Positions 37,788-48,475 of a DNA stretch of 64,000 nt are shown one piece after another. Below the pieces are notes generated by a model that saw nothing but the letters and a program-made list of their open reading frames with translations, was not told where the DNA came from and did not search any database. The position numbers were made by a program, and so were the translations under genes. The DNA lies in contig OU452214.1 in assembly GCA_911728435.2 (NCBI GenBank), forward strand, positions 10,480,105-10,544,104. The letters are read 5' to 3'. This DNA is from Apoderus coryli. Its lineage: Eukaryota; Arthropoda; Insecta; Coleoptera; Attelabidae. Each line of letters starts with the position of its first letter. The stretch's first letter is position 1.

Positions 37788-39063
37788 CATATTTCTTTAA
37801 AACCAGTGTTTTTCCCTTAAGAATACAGATATCGATATGAATCAAAAAGCATCTTGTTCAAAAAAAATGAGGCTTCAAAATATTGCAAAAAAGATCATTA
37901 TCCGATAGTGAGTTTTTTCTACAGGGTGTTCAAAAGTTTAGTAGAGTAAAATGTAACTTTTTGTTCACCCCTGTATAACAAACAAATAGGTTCGAAATTT
38001 TTGAAGTTTCGATATGAAAAAATGATGACAATAAAGCGGCCTTAAACTCGAAAAAAAAATTGTCAAAATTGATGGAATATTAAAAAAGTTATTTAAGTAG
38101 GATTAATTTTGAACAAAAAATTTTTTGCGGTTCTTGCAGATCGGATTGAAGGCTTACCTTGAATCTTTATGTTAGTGGCTGATTTATCCATTATATCAAT
38201 TTGTTATTTTAATATTTTCAATAAAATACCGTCAACTAACTACAGTTAAATACACAAACTAATATTACTAGGTAGAATTATTAAAATAAAACATTTTTAA
38301 AATTAAAAATATTCTCCGAAATATAATTTGAATTATTAAATTTATTTTTAATATTAGAAATAAATTTGTTCAACTAAAATTTAAAGTTTAGACACAACAA
38401 CTAGGTATCATTTAACCAAACTTCTTTTTGTTTTTAATTGTAAAATTAACGCAAAGTTTTATTTCTTAAATGTACTCGTAAGTAAGTTGATAGAAATATA
38501 AAAAATGTTAATTAACGAAATTTGATTTTCTTCTCATAAATGAATGATCATGATAAAATTGTATTAACATATTAAAGAAATGATACTGTCGTATCAATCT
38601 GTACGCTAATTGTACCTAATAAAACAATTGTTATTATCATTCTGTTTGTGGATGTTTGAGAAAAGAACTTAATTAATTGTTTGTATAAAAACACAATGGA
38701 TCTCTGTCAGGACAATCTTTTTCTATTTCTATAGTCTTTGTTGAATTGCTTATAATAATATATTATATAAAATATATTTATGTTTGTATAAAATTTAAAT
38801 TATAAATAAAACGTATTACGCTATTATTTCTTGTGTATTATATACCTACAGGGTGTGCATAAACGAAAACCACAAACTTTTTATGTGAAATTGCTTCCGA
38901 AAGGAGTTATAGCTGTTGAGCGTAGTAGGTATCGTGAAAACGGCGTTAGCCATTGGAGTGAATAGTTATTTCTCTAAATAGAAGCATTTGTTAGCCATAC
39001 ACTGCTGAATTAAATTGCAAGCATAGGCGGCCGAACGTGAGGATCAACGGACTACGGCTAGTA
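37788..39063. other. AT-rich stretch, no gene seen
   Basis: Contains a CTACAGGGTGTTCAAAAG phrase at 37920 and a CACCCCTGTATAA phrase about 45 bp later, possibly the two ends of a small decayed MITE, and a CTACAGGGTGTGCATAAACG phrase at 38847. No coding sequence. Confidence 0.4.
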
Positions 39064-39655
39064 GACCAGGGTCGATAATTTTTGAGACCAAAAAAAGTAT
39101 AGTAGGATGAAACCCATTGGAAAAAGTGTGGAATATAAGAAAAATGAAAGGAGAAATAAATTACGGCCGATCTGAGGTCAGGAAGGGGGAGGGGGTAAGT
39201 TTTTAAGGGTAAAAAACGGTTAATCTCGATTTCCGGGAAAACTGCAAGTCGTATGAAAAAAAGTTAAATGGGAAAGTTGTAGGTAATAAAAAGATCTACA
39301 ACTTTTGTATCGGCACTTTTTTCACATAACCTCACTATTTATGTGAAAAATGCGAATAACCGAGTTTTTGGTTTTTTATTTTTTTCTTCTGCAAAAAAAT
39401 TTATTTTTTTAGGAAATTTGGTGAAAAGTTACCTTTGTATGTCCCAAACATACAGTAATTTTTTTGATTTAAAATATAAATTTATTTCACCTTGTTTTGA
39501 CTTAATATCGAAAAAGCAGCCTAACTTTCAATCGAAAATTCTCACGTCAAAATATCTGCTTTTTTAAAAAAGTTTTTTGTTCGTTGAAATCTCTACTTTC
39601 TGATGGTATAAAAATATACACTACTATGGTAAATGTTCTCAGAAAATGCAAATAA
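39064..39655 (+). repeat. dispersed repeat family A, copy 4 (most complete)
   Basis: About 590 bp from GACCAGGGTCGATAATTTTT to GGTAAATGTTCTCAGAAA. It reads without interruption through the sites occupied by the R1-type and P-like insertions in copy 3. It ends next to a family B copy. Confidence 0.85.
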
Positions 39656-41591
39656 TGAAAAAAACTCGAATCCGAATTTTTTTTTTTTTAATTTTACCCC
39701 TTTTTTTACTATTTACGAACGCCTATGTAAATAAAAATTTTATGCTGCATTTTTTAGGTTATCTTATATGAAAGCTATATATAATTAGCCAATTTTTCTG
39801 GTATATTTGGGAAACATTTTTTTTTCGTTTTTGACTCTTTTTTTAAGACTATTTTCGAACGCCTGTGTGAACTAATTCTTTTATGTAACATTTTTTAGGA
39901 TATATTCTATCACACCTATAAAAAATTATTCAATATTTCGGATAAGTTTAAGAACTATAATTTTTTTAATTTTTGAACCCTCTTTTAAACCCCTTGCCTA
40001 CGCTCAATGTTAATCACCACCTATAAATAGCCTGTAGTATTTTCGTACCAAATGTGGTTAAAATCCGTTAAGTGGTTTTTGAGTTATCACGGATACAAAT
40101 TTTTTCTGACCCTTTTATAGAATTTTCACGGACGCCTATGGAACATTAATTTTTTGTCGTGTATTTTTAACACCAACTCAACTAGTTAAATATAAAAATT
40201 TTTACATTTTAATTTTTTTTATTTTACCCCTTTTTCTACTATTTACGAACGCCTATGTAAATAAAAATTTTATGCTGCATTTTTTAGGTTATCTTATATC
40301 AAAGCTATATATAATTAGCCAATTTTTCTGGTATATTTGGGAAACATTTTTTTTTCGTTTTTGACCCTTTTTTAACACTATTTTCGAACGCCTGTGTGAA
40401 CTAATTCTTTTATGTAACATTTTTTAGGTTATATTCTATCACAACTATAAAAAATTATTCAATATTTCGGATAAGTTTAAGAACTATGATTTTTTAAATT
40501 TTTGAAACCTCTTTTAAACCCGTTGCCTACGCTCAATGTTAATCACCACCTATAATTATCCTGTAGTATTTTCGTACCAAATGTGGTTAAAATCCGTTAA
40601 GTGGTTTTTGAGTTATCACGGATACAAATTTTTTCTGACCCTTTTATAGAATTTTTACGGACGCCTATGGTACATTAATTTTTGTCGTGTATTTTTATTA
40701 TAACAGAATTCATCTAGTTAAATATAAAATTTTTTACATTTTAATTTTTTTTTATTTTACCCTTTTTTCTACTATTTACGAACGCCTATGTGAATAAAAA
40801 TTTTATGCTGCATTTTTTAGGTTATCTTATATCAAAGCTATATATAATTAGCCAATTTTTCTGGTATATTTGGGAAACGTTTTTTTTTTTCGTTTTTGAC
40901 CCTTTTTTTAAACTATTTTCGAACGCCTTTGTGAACCAATTCTTTTATGGAATATTTTTTAGCTTATATTGTATCACAACTATGAAAAATTATTCCATAT
41001 TTCGAATAAGTTTAGGAAATATATATTTTTTATGTTTTGACCCCTTTTCCACTATTTACGAACGCCTATGAAAGTAAGTTATTCATGACACATTTTATAG
41101 GTTATATTCTATCAAAACTATCAATAACTAGTTAATATTTCTGCTATTTTTAAGAAATACGTTTTTTTTAATCTTTTTTACCCCATTTTACTCTATTTTC
41201 GAACGCCAATGTGGTCTAATATTTTATGTTCAATATTTTAGGTTATATTCAATTAAATGCGTAAAAAATTATGCAGTATTTCGGATAAGTTTAAGAACTA
41301 TGAATTTTTTTAATTTTTGAACCCTCTTTTAAACCTTTTGCCTACGCTCAATGTTTCCCAAAATCTAATCAGCTCCTTGCCATGTCCAATAGTATTTTTG
41401 TACCAAATTTGGTTAAAATCTGTTAAGCGGTTTTTGCGTTTTCGTGGATACAGACAGACAGACAGACAGACATTTTTTTAAAACTACTTATTTATGTATA
41501 AAATGACCAAAAAGAAGTATTTCCGGTGAAATTAAAAAAAATTTTTTTTTCATGAAACTAATAGTCTCCATATATACATATATTACATATA
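39656..41591 (-). repeat. dispersed repeat family B, copy 2
   Basis: Minus-oriented and internally tandem. The phrase TTTACGAACGCCTATGTAAAT recurs near 39712, 40248 and 40776. It ends with the CAGACAGACAGA remnant at 41451-41471 and then CTCCATATATACATATATTACATATATGATATGGAGAGCTA-type sequence. It is closely similar to the copy at 57405-58934 and shows that copy's TA insertion site empty. Confidence 0.85.
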
Positions 41592-42170
41592 TGATATGGA
41601 GAGCTAACAAACTGAACATTAGCTAAAAAGAAACAAACAAGACATGGTGTGCTTTTTATACTTTTATGGTTCTTTCTCTGGCCCCATACAACAATACCAT
41701 AGGTCAGTTTAGAATATACAAGGGCATAGTATACATTTAGGAGGGCATGCACATATAATTAATTTTTAAGGACAGAAATGGCAAAGCACGATCAGCCGAG
41801 CTTCGAACACAATCGGTCAACATGCTGGGACCAGCCAAGATTTTCGTCTAACACTACACCCAAAAATTTTGTATGGTTAGTTATTTTTAAAGGAATAGAA
41901 TTTAGCTGCAAATTTAAGTCGAATTTTATTTCTCTAATTTTTATTCGAAACATAACACATGCCGTTTTTTCTGCATTAATTATATACGACAGGTCATTCA
42001 CATAAAGCAAAAATAATAAAGGGCCTATGAAACTACCCTGAGGAGTGCCCAAATCTACGTTATATTTTGCAGATAGGGAGTTTCCTATTTTAACCACTAT
42101 CCGTCTATCGCTTAAGTAAGAAACAAGCCAGTCATTAACTGTACATCGTATCCCGATGTTTTCCAATTAA
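41592..42170 (-). pseudogene. non-LTR retrotransposon RT fragment (jockey-like)
   Basis: The minus strand reads M-E-N-I-G-I-R and V-N-D-W-L-V-S-Y-L-S-D-R-R, then G-T-P-Q-G-S-F-I-G-P-L-L-F-L-L-Y-V-N-D-L. It then jumps to the post-catalytic part (K-F-L-G-V-V-L-D-E). The Y-A-D-D block is deleted. Beyond a frame change come L-L-N-V-Y-Y-A-L-V-Y-S-K-L-T-Y. It is a dead fragment next to family B. Confidence 0.8.
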
Positions 42171-42340
42171 TTCAAAATATTGGCCAAATTTGACACATTT
42201 TTATCGGCTAATAAAGAGTTGACGATACTTTTTTTCCCTTTTCCGGCAAATCCAGATGTTCCAGATCGCAACCAGAAAAACTATGGAGAAATGCAACGAT
42301 ATTTTTTAAGGATTCAAATTTGAAACTATCAGATCATTAT

Positions 42341-42768
42341 TTCTGAGAACAGTTACCATAGTAGTGTATATATTTTTATACCATCAGAAAGTAGAGATTT
42401 CAACGAACAAAAAACACACCAACTTTTTTAATAAAGCACATATTTTGACGTGAGAATTTTCGATTGAAAATTAGGGTGCTTTTTCGATATTAAGTCAAAA
42501 TAAGGTGAAAAACTGAATATTTTAAATCAAAAAAATTACTGTATATTTGGGACATACAAAGGTAAGTTTTCACCAAATTTCGTGAAAAAATAATTTTTTT
42601 TGCAAAAGATAAAAATAAAAAACCAAAAACTCGGTTATTCGAATTTTTCACATAAATTTTGAGGTTATGTGAAAAAAGTGTCGAAACAAAAGTTGTAGAT
42701 TTTTTTATTACCTACAACTTTACCATTTAACTTTTTTTCATAGGACTTGAGTTTTACCGGAAATTCCT
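42341..42768 (-). repeat. dispersed repeat family A, copy 5
   Basis: Minus-oriented. It includes the uninterrupted sequence around CACATAAATTTTGAGGTTAT followed by GTGAAAAAAGTGTCG at 42648-42683, the empty site for the R1-type insertion in copy 3. Truncated after TTTTACCGGAAATTCC. Confidence 0.85.
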
Positions 42769-43161
42769 TGGCCGAAAAATATGATGCCTTATCTCAACTT
42801 ATCTATATTCAAGATTGCTTGGTTTGGGCGCTATAGGGCTTTAATAGTGAATATTTTTTTTACGTTTTGTCCTAGGTCTGTTATAATGTCAGTTTCCCTG
42901 TCACTGAAATCTTCAGAAATTTCATCTGCCTGGAGATAAATAACTAGACGCGTCAATATCCGAACTACTTGTCATCACTTTTCTTCTTTTTATTGTATTT
43001 TTTTGGTTTTGGTCGTTCATTTTGCGACTTTTGGTTCCTTTTCTGTAATAAGTAACCAATGATGATGAAGGCTAGGTAGCTTCGAAACATGTTTGGTTCT
43101 TAAGAAAGAATTTTAGTACTATAGTAATGTATTTTTCTTGAACCTTGTTACAGTTTTTTTC
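42769..43161. other. intergenic stretch, no gene seen
   Basis: No coding sequence. A hammerhead-like motif at 43061-43093 is described in the findings. Confidence 0.4.
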
Positions 43162-43457
43162 ATTCTTTTCTTTTCTTGGGATTTAAGGTTCTTATAAGCG
43201 AATTTTTTTTTTCTTTTTGAAATATGTTTATTTCACGTCAATGTACAACGTTTCGGCTTATTCGCCTTCCTCAGGTACATCTCCTTGCTTACCAACATCG
43301 CATGAATCTGTGGACTTTTTTGTTGTATACTAGTTTTAGTGGGTATTTTGTTTGAATGAGATTCGCAACGTTGTACATTGACATGAAATAAACATATTTC
43401 AAAAAGAAAAAAAAAATTCGCTTATAAGAACCTTAAATCCCAAGAAAAGAAAAGAAT
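43162..43457. repeat. foldback element with near-perfect 91-bp arms
   Basis: Arms 43162-43252 and 43367-43457 are inverted copies with only one mismatch seen (ACGTCAATG against ATGTCAATG). The loop is 114 bp. The outer ends read ATTCTTTTCTTTTCTTGGG. The arms include AAATATGTTTATTTCA and stop at the AACGTT core. Confidence 0.88.
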
Positions 43458-43469
43458 AAAAAAATTTTA

Positions 43470-45700
43470 GTACTCACAGTAGACACAGTGGGAAATTTTC
43501 GAAATTGATGTATCTCAGGCACATGCAGACTTTTGTTTAGAGACAAATTCCTGGAAAACCGTTCACTTTAGACCCAGAAAAATTTAATACTTTTTTAAGC
43601 AAAAATGAACAGGGAATTTAAAAAAAATTAAAAAAATATGTTTAATCAGTGGCGTAAAAAATAGGGGGATAAAAAGTGCCACTAACCCCTATAGCATGCC
43701 ACTGGTTGATTTTTTTAAAAAGTTGTTTATGGCAAAATATTACTTTTTTAAAGAACATATCGGGCACGAAATTTTAAAAAAATATTTAAAGGCGTTTTTG
43801 AATTATGGCACATTTTTGAAATTGATGTAATGTTACACAGTATTTGCAGACTTTAATTTAGAGGCAAATTCCTGCAAAACCCTTTACTATAGACCCATAA
43901 AATGTTATTACTTTTTGAAGCAGAAATGAACAGGGAATTTAAAAAAAAAATATGTTTATTCCAGTGGCGTAGAAAATAGGGGGATAAAATTAACACTAAC
44001 CCCTATAGCATGCCACTGGTCAATTGTTTAAAAAGATTGTAAATGTCAAGTTATGACTTTTTTAAAGAACATATGGGTCACAAAATTTTAAGAAAATATT
44101 TAAAGGTGTTCTTGAATTATGCCAAATTTTCGAAATTGATGTAATGTTATACAGTATTTGCAGACTTTAATTTAGAGGCGAATTCCTGCAAAACCGTTCA
44201 CTTTAGACCCATAAAATGTTATTACTTTTTTAATCAAAATTGAACAAGGAATTAAAAAACAATAAAAAGATTTATTAATTCCAGTGACGTAGAAAATAGG
44301 GGGATAAAAAGTGACACTAACCCCTATAGCATGCCACTGGTAATTTTTTTTTTCAAAATTGTTTATGTCAAGTTATGACTTTTTTAAATACCATATCGGT
44401 CACGAAATTTTAAAAAAATATTTAAAGGCGTTTTTGAATTATGGCAAATTTTCAAAATTGATGTAATTTTACACAGTATCTCAGGCACTTGCAGACTTTT
44501 GTTTAGAGGCAAATTCCTGCAAAACCGTTCACTTTAGACCCGTAAAATGTTATTACTTTTTAGAGCAAAAATGAACAGGGAATTTAAAAAAAATTAAAAA
44601 AATATGTTTATTCAGTGGCGTAAAAAATAGGGGGATAAAAAGTGACACTAACCCCTATAGCATGCCACTGGTTAATTTTTTTTAAAAATTGTTTATGTCA
44701 AAATATGAGTTTTTTAAAGAACATATCCGTCACGAAATTTTAAAAAAATATTTAAAGGCGTTTTCGATTTATGGCAAATTTTCGAAATTGATGTAATGTT
44801 ACACAGTATCTCAGGCACTTGCAGACTTTTGTTTAGAGGCATATTCCTGCAAAACCGTTCAGTTGAGACCCGTAAAATGTTATTACTTTTTGGAGCAAAA
44901 ATGAACAGGGAATTTAAAAAAAATGAAAAAAATATGTTTATTCAGTGGCGTAAAAAATAGGGGGATAAAAAGTGACACTAACCCCTATAGCATGCCACTG
45001 GTTAATTTTTAAAAAAAATTGTTTATGTCAAAATATGAGTTTTTTAAAGAACATATCCGTCACGAAATTTTAAAAAAATATTTAAAGGCGTTTTCGAATT
45101 ATGGCAAATTTTCGAAATTGATGTAAAGTTACACAGTATCTCAGGCACATGCAGACTTTTGTTTAGAGGCATATTCCTGCAAAACCGTTCAGTTGAGACC
45201 CGTAAAATGTTATTACTTTTTGGAGCAAAAATGAACAGGGAATTTAAAAAAAATAAAAAAAATATGTTTATTCAGTGGCATAGAAAATAGGGGGATAAAA
45301 AGTGACACTAACCCCTATAGCATGCCACTGGTTATTTTTTTAAAAAAATTGTTTATGTCAAATTATGAGTTTTTTAAAGAACATATCCGTCACAAAATTT
45401 TAAAAAAATATTTAAAGGCGTTTTCGAATTATGGCAAATTTTCACAATTAATGTAAAGTTACACAGTATCTCAGGCACTTGCAGACTTTTGTTTAGAGGC
45501 ATATTCCTGCAAAACCGTTCACTTTAGACCCATAAAAGGTCATTACTTTTTGAAGCAAAAATAAACAGGGAATTTAAAAAAAAATAAAAAATATATTTAT
45601 TCCAGTGGCGTAGAAAATAGGGGGATAAAAAGTGACACTAACCCCTATAGCATGCCACTGGTTAATTTTTCAAAAAAAATCTTTACGTCAAAATATGACT
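43470..45700. repeat. 330-bp tandem array, seven units, each with a CCAGTGGCGTA hairpin
   Basis: The marker GCATGCCACTGG occurs at 43694, 44008, 44329, 44660, 44990, 45320 and 45650 (steps 314, 321, 331, 330, 330, 330). Each unit carries a roughly 60-bp inverted module from CAGTGGCGTA and AATAGGGGG to ACCCCTATAG and CATGCCACTG. The units nearest the ZNF830 gene are the most alike. The array ends about 150 bp before that gene's stop codon. Confidence 0.93.
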
Positions 45701-45846
45701 TTTATTTGTCACTAAAAATTTACCAACAACTTCACTCAAGAATGCACTATTTTTCAAAAAAAACGGTTTATTATCATAATAGAAATTTTTAAATATATAA
45801 ACATTATCATTATATACAATAAACAATAAAAACAACAGCAAAACAA

Positions 45847-45988
45847 TTAGTAAGCACTCTTCGACCGCCAATCAAACTCATCAAACTCATTGAAACCCTC
45901 AAGGTCACCATCACTCTCATCATCAGCCTCAACTTTCTCATTTTTCACAGTCAATACAGCTTCCCTCTTCTTCTCCAACTCTAAAACT
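45847..45988 (-). CDS. ZNF830: ZNF830 exon 3
   Basis: Completes the Arg codon, then gives V-L-E-L-E-K-K-R-E-A, an acidic stretch, and F-D-W-R-S-K-S-A-Y with stop TAA at 45849-45847. Confidence 0.9.
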
Positions 45989-46823
45989 CTAAACAAAAAC
46001 ACAACTTTATCTCTAAACAACATTCATAATAACAAATTATAATTACCGTGATAAATACTGCATCTGTTCGTCGATCTCATCAATTTGCCGTTCAACAGTC
46101 GACTCTTCCTCATCTTCAGCTATTATAGCGGCACTTTCACCGTCAGCATCCTTGATTTCCTTCATGAATTTGTCCCATTCTTCCTCTACAGGATCTTTGT
46201 ACTCCAAATTACGAGCCTGCAACATTTACGGTACTTCCTGTAAGGATCTATTTAAAAGTAACACAAAAAATGTCACTTACCTTTGCGTCTAGCTTGGGAT
46301 CATCAAAAAACCCTTCCGGCAAAACTTCCGCATCGACAGCATTTTCCACAGTAACCTCACTACTTTCCCCATCACTAGTCTCAACAGATATCGTTTTATT
46401 TGTATCACTGGTAAGTTTTAATTCACTACTTTTCCCACTGTCGAAGAAATCTCCAGGTAATTCAGTGTTGTTACTATTTCGCAGAATTCCCTTAATTTTT
46501 GTTGGTGGTTCTTCACTGATTACCGTTGGTGTTATCGGTCGTTTAAGGGTAGTTGTAAAATTGTTGGTACGTTCTTTAAGTTTTTTAGCTACGTCAACGT
46601 TTTGTCGATGTAGTTTTGAATTGATATGGACAGTCCAAACGTTTTCTGATCGCACTACTGATTTACACAGAACACACGTTAACTGACCATTTTCGTTATA
46701 TTTTGCTAATGGCGACTCTATTTTCTTCAAAGGAGGCTTCAAGTCCTTCTTGTGATTCTTCATTATGCGGCGTAACTCCATTTGAGTGATGTTCTTTTTC
46801 GCGTTTTTAAATGTGGCTGACAT
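45847..46823 (-). CDS. ZNF830: ZNF830 homologue, complete three-exon gene
   Basis: Three exons (46823-46281, 46216-46047, 45988-45847) join in phase to about 284 residues. ZNF830 (CCDC16) is a nuclear, spliceosome-associated zinc-finger protein. It starts at ATG 46823. A basic N terminus precedes a single U1-type C2H2 finger with Cys50, Cys53, His66 and His72. A long acidic, Ser/Thr-rich middle follows, then E-Y-K-D-P-V-E-E-E-W-D-K-F (the family's hallmark), a coiled-coil-like E/Q segment and the C-terminal D-E-F-D-W-R. Donors are GTAAGT and GTAATT, and acceptors are TTGCAG and GTTTAG. It is somewhat shorter than vertebrate forms, mostly in the middle. It looks intact and expressed. Its 3' side abuts the 330-bp array. 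Confidence 0.93.
46047..46216 (-). CDS. ZNF830: ZNF830 exon 2
   Basis: Begins A-R-N-L-E-Y-K-D-P after TTGCAG and ends with two bases of an Arg codon before GTAATT. Contains the Glu-rich segment. Confidence 0.92.
46281..46823 (-). CDS. ZNF830: ZNF830 exon 1
   Basis: 181 codons holding the basic N terminus, the zinc finger and the acidic middle. Ends between codons at the GTAAGT donor (46280-46275). Confidence 0.92.
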
Positions 46824-48467
46824 TTTGCCTGTACAATATTCCGTGGAATTTTAAATGGATTGGATTTAATCACTTTTCAGTAATAAAGTCTTGCTTTAGT
46901 TGTTTGAAGCACTGTTTATTGTTTCTAACAAAACTAAATACAAAAATCAATGACATTACAACATAACCTATAATAAACATGACAAGTTTGACATTTCTTC
47001 TTTAACTCAGAGTTGAAACGATGTGAGAGTTATTTTTTACACTCACTTACGAATGGATATTATTCATGTTAAAGTGAGTTTTCCAAATTAGCAAGCAATA
47101 AAATAGACCCAAGGCAAAGTAATTCATATTTGCATTCATAAATGCAAAGTATTATTTTATCGTTTAATTGAACTAACGACATATTCATCATCGTCAGACT
47201 CACTTATATATCAGTTCATGAATAGAACAAGTTTTGTAATAATACAAAATAATCCTCTTGAATGCAGTGGATTTTAACTTAATTTTTGCAAATTTATAAT
47301 CTCTATTTATCGTAAAAAGAATATTTCACAATTAATAGGAAACTATGTATTGTCTCAATATCAATTTCGTTAATCATAACGAGGTTTAAAGTAAACAAAA
47401 TTCACTTTGGATCAATATTGTATAAAAATTAGAACGAAATGAAATGACTTGGCAACAAAACTACATCAAAATGGCGATTTGTCTATCTCGCATTATTCTA
47501 AATATTTTTATCAAATATTCATTTCAATTTTAAAATTACTTTGAGGAATCAGGTAATCTTTATATAATAAATTTCTTTTCAATAACAAAGTGTAGTTTAC
47601 AACGCACATAGATTTTCTTTCTTTCAACACACGTGTATGTCATAGTACAATAATAATTGTACCATGCGTGTATGTCTAGATTTTACGTATGCGATTCTCG
47701 CAACATATGACGTCACGTTGGAATCAAGTTGTTAATCCATTAATGTATATGCGGTGGGATGGTTTTTTATAATTTATTTAACACAAAAAAAAAGCTAAAT
47801 GATAAATTTAAATTATACATTAATTATTAATGTGTTTAATATAAGAATAATTGTTGATAACTGATCTTATACAGTGTGGTGATATTTTGAATTTCTGCTG
47901 ATCATTTTTGTTTGTTATGGTTATAGGTTAAGGTTCAATTTAGTGTATAACGACTCTTTTGATACTTGTCTCATTTTATCTCTTTTACAATAAACCCTTG
48001 AATGGAATTCAGTGCTTATTCAATTTTTCTAAAACCGTTATTTGCACCACATAGAGTTTAAGGGACGATTAGATTTAAGAGTCGAGTCTATTTTTTATTG
48101 CACCGCGTTGAAACGACACTTAAATTTGCCGAAGTGTCCCTTAAGTTAAGGCTCGCAGATTCTCTTCTTAAATGGAATTCTAACCTCAAAATTTGAGACC
48201 AAATTGAGCATTTACTAGAATTTGATGAGATTTAAGTAAATATATGACAGCTTTGAAGATATGTTAGTGCCAATGAAGAATGTATTAAATCTATTACTTT
48301 TATTTAATATTAATACTATTAGCACCAAAAATAAGGAGCATATTTGTTTAATTTATGAATTCGGCTCAATTACGTTGACTAATTGTTAGCTGACATCTCT
48401 ATTTGATTTCGTCGAAAAAAACTATTTTATGTTTTAAAAATAGTTTTGAATAAATAAAAACATTTTA
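46824..48467. other. region upstream of ZNF830, no gene seen
   Basis: About 1.6 kb of AT-rich sequence that must include the ZNF830 promoter; no TATA or initiator could be singled out. An inverted pair AAGGGACGATTAG...GTCCCTTAA lies near 48060-48150. No coding sequence recognised. Confidence 0.45.
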
Positions 48468-48475
48468 GGCCTTCA

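Noticed and set aside
46270..46686. 138-residue + strand frame
   Set aside because: Antisense to ZNF830 exon 1, which has clear homology and splice sites.
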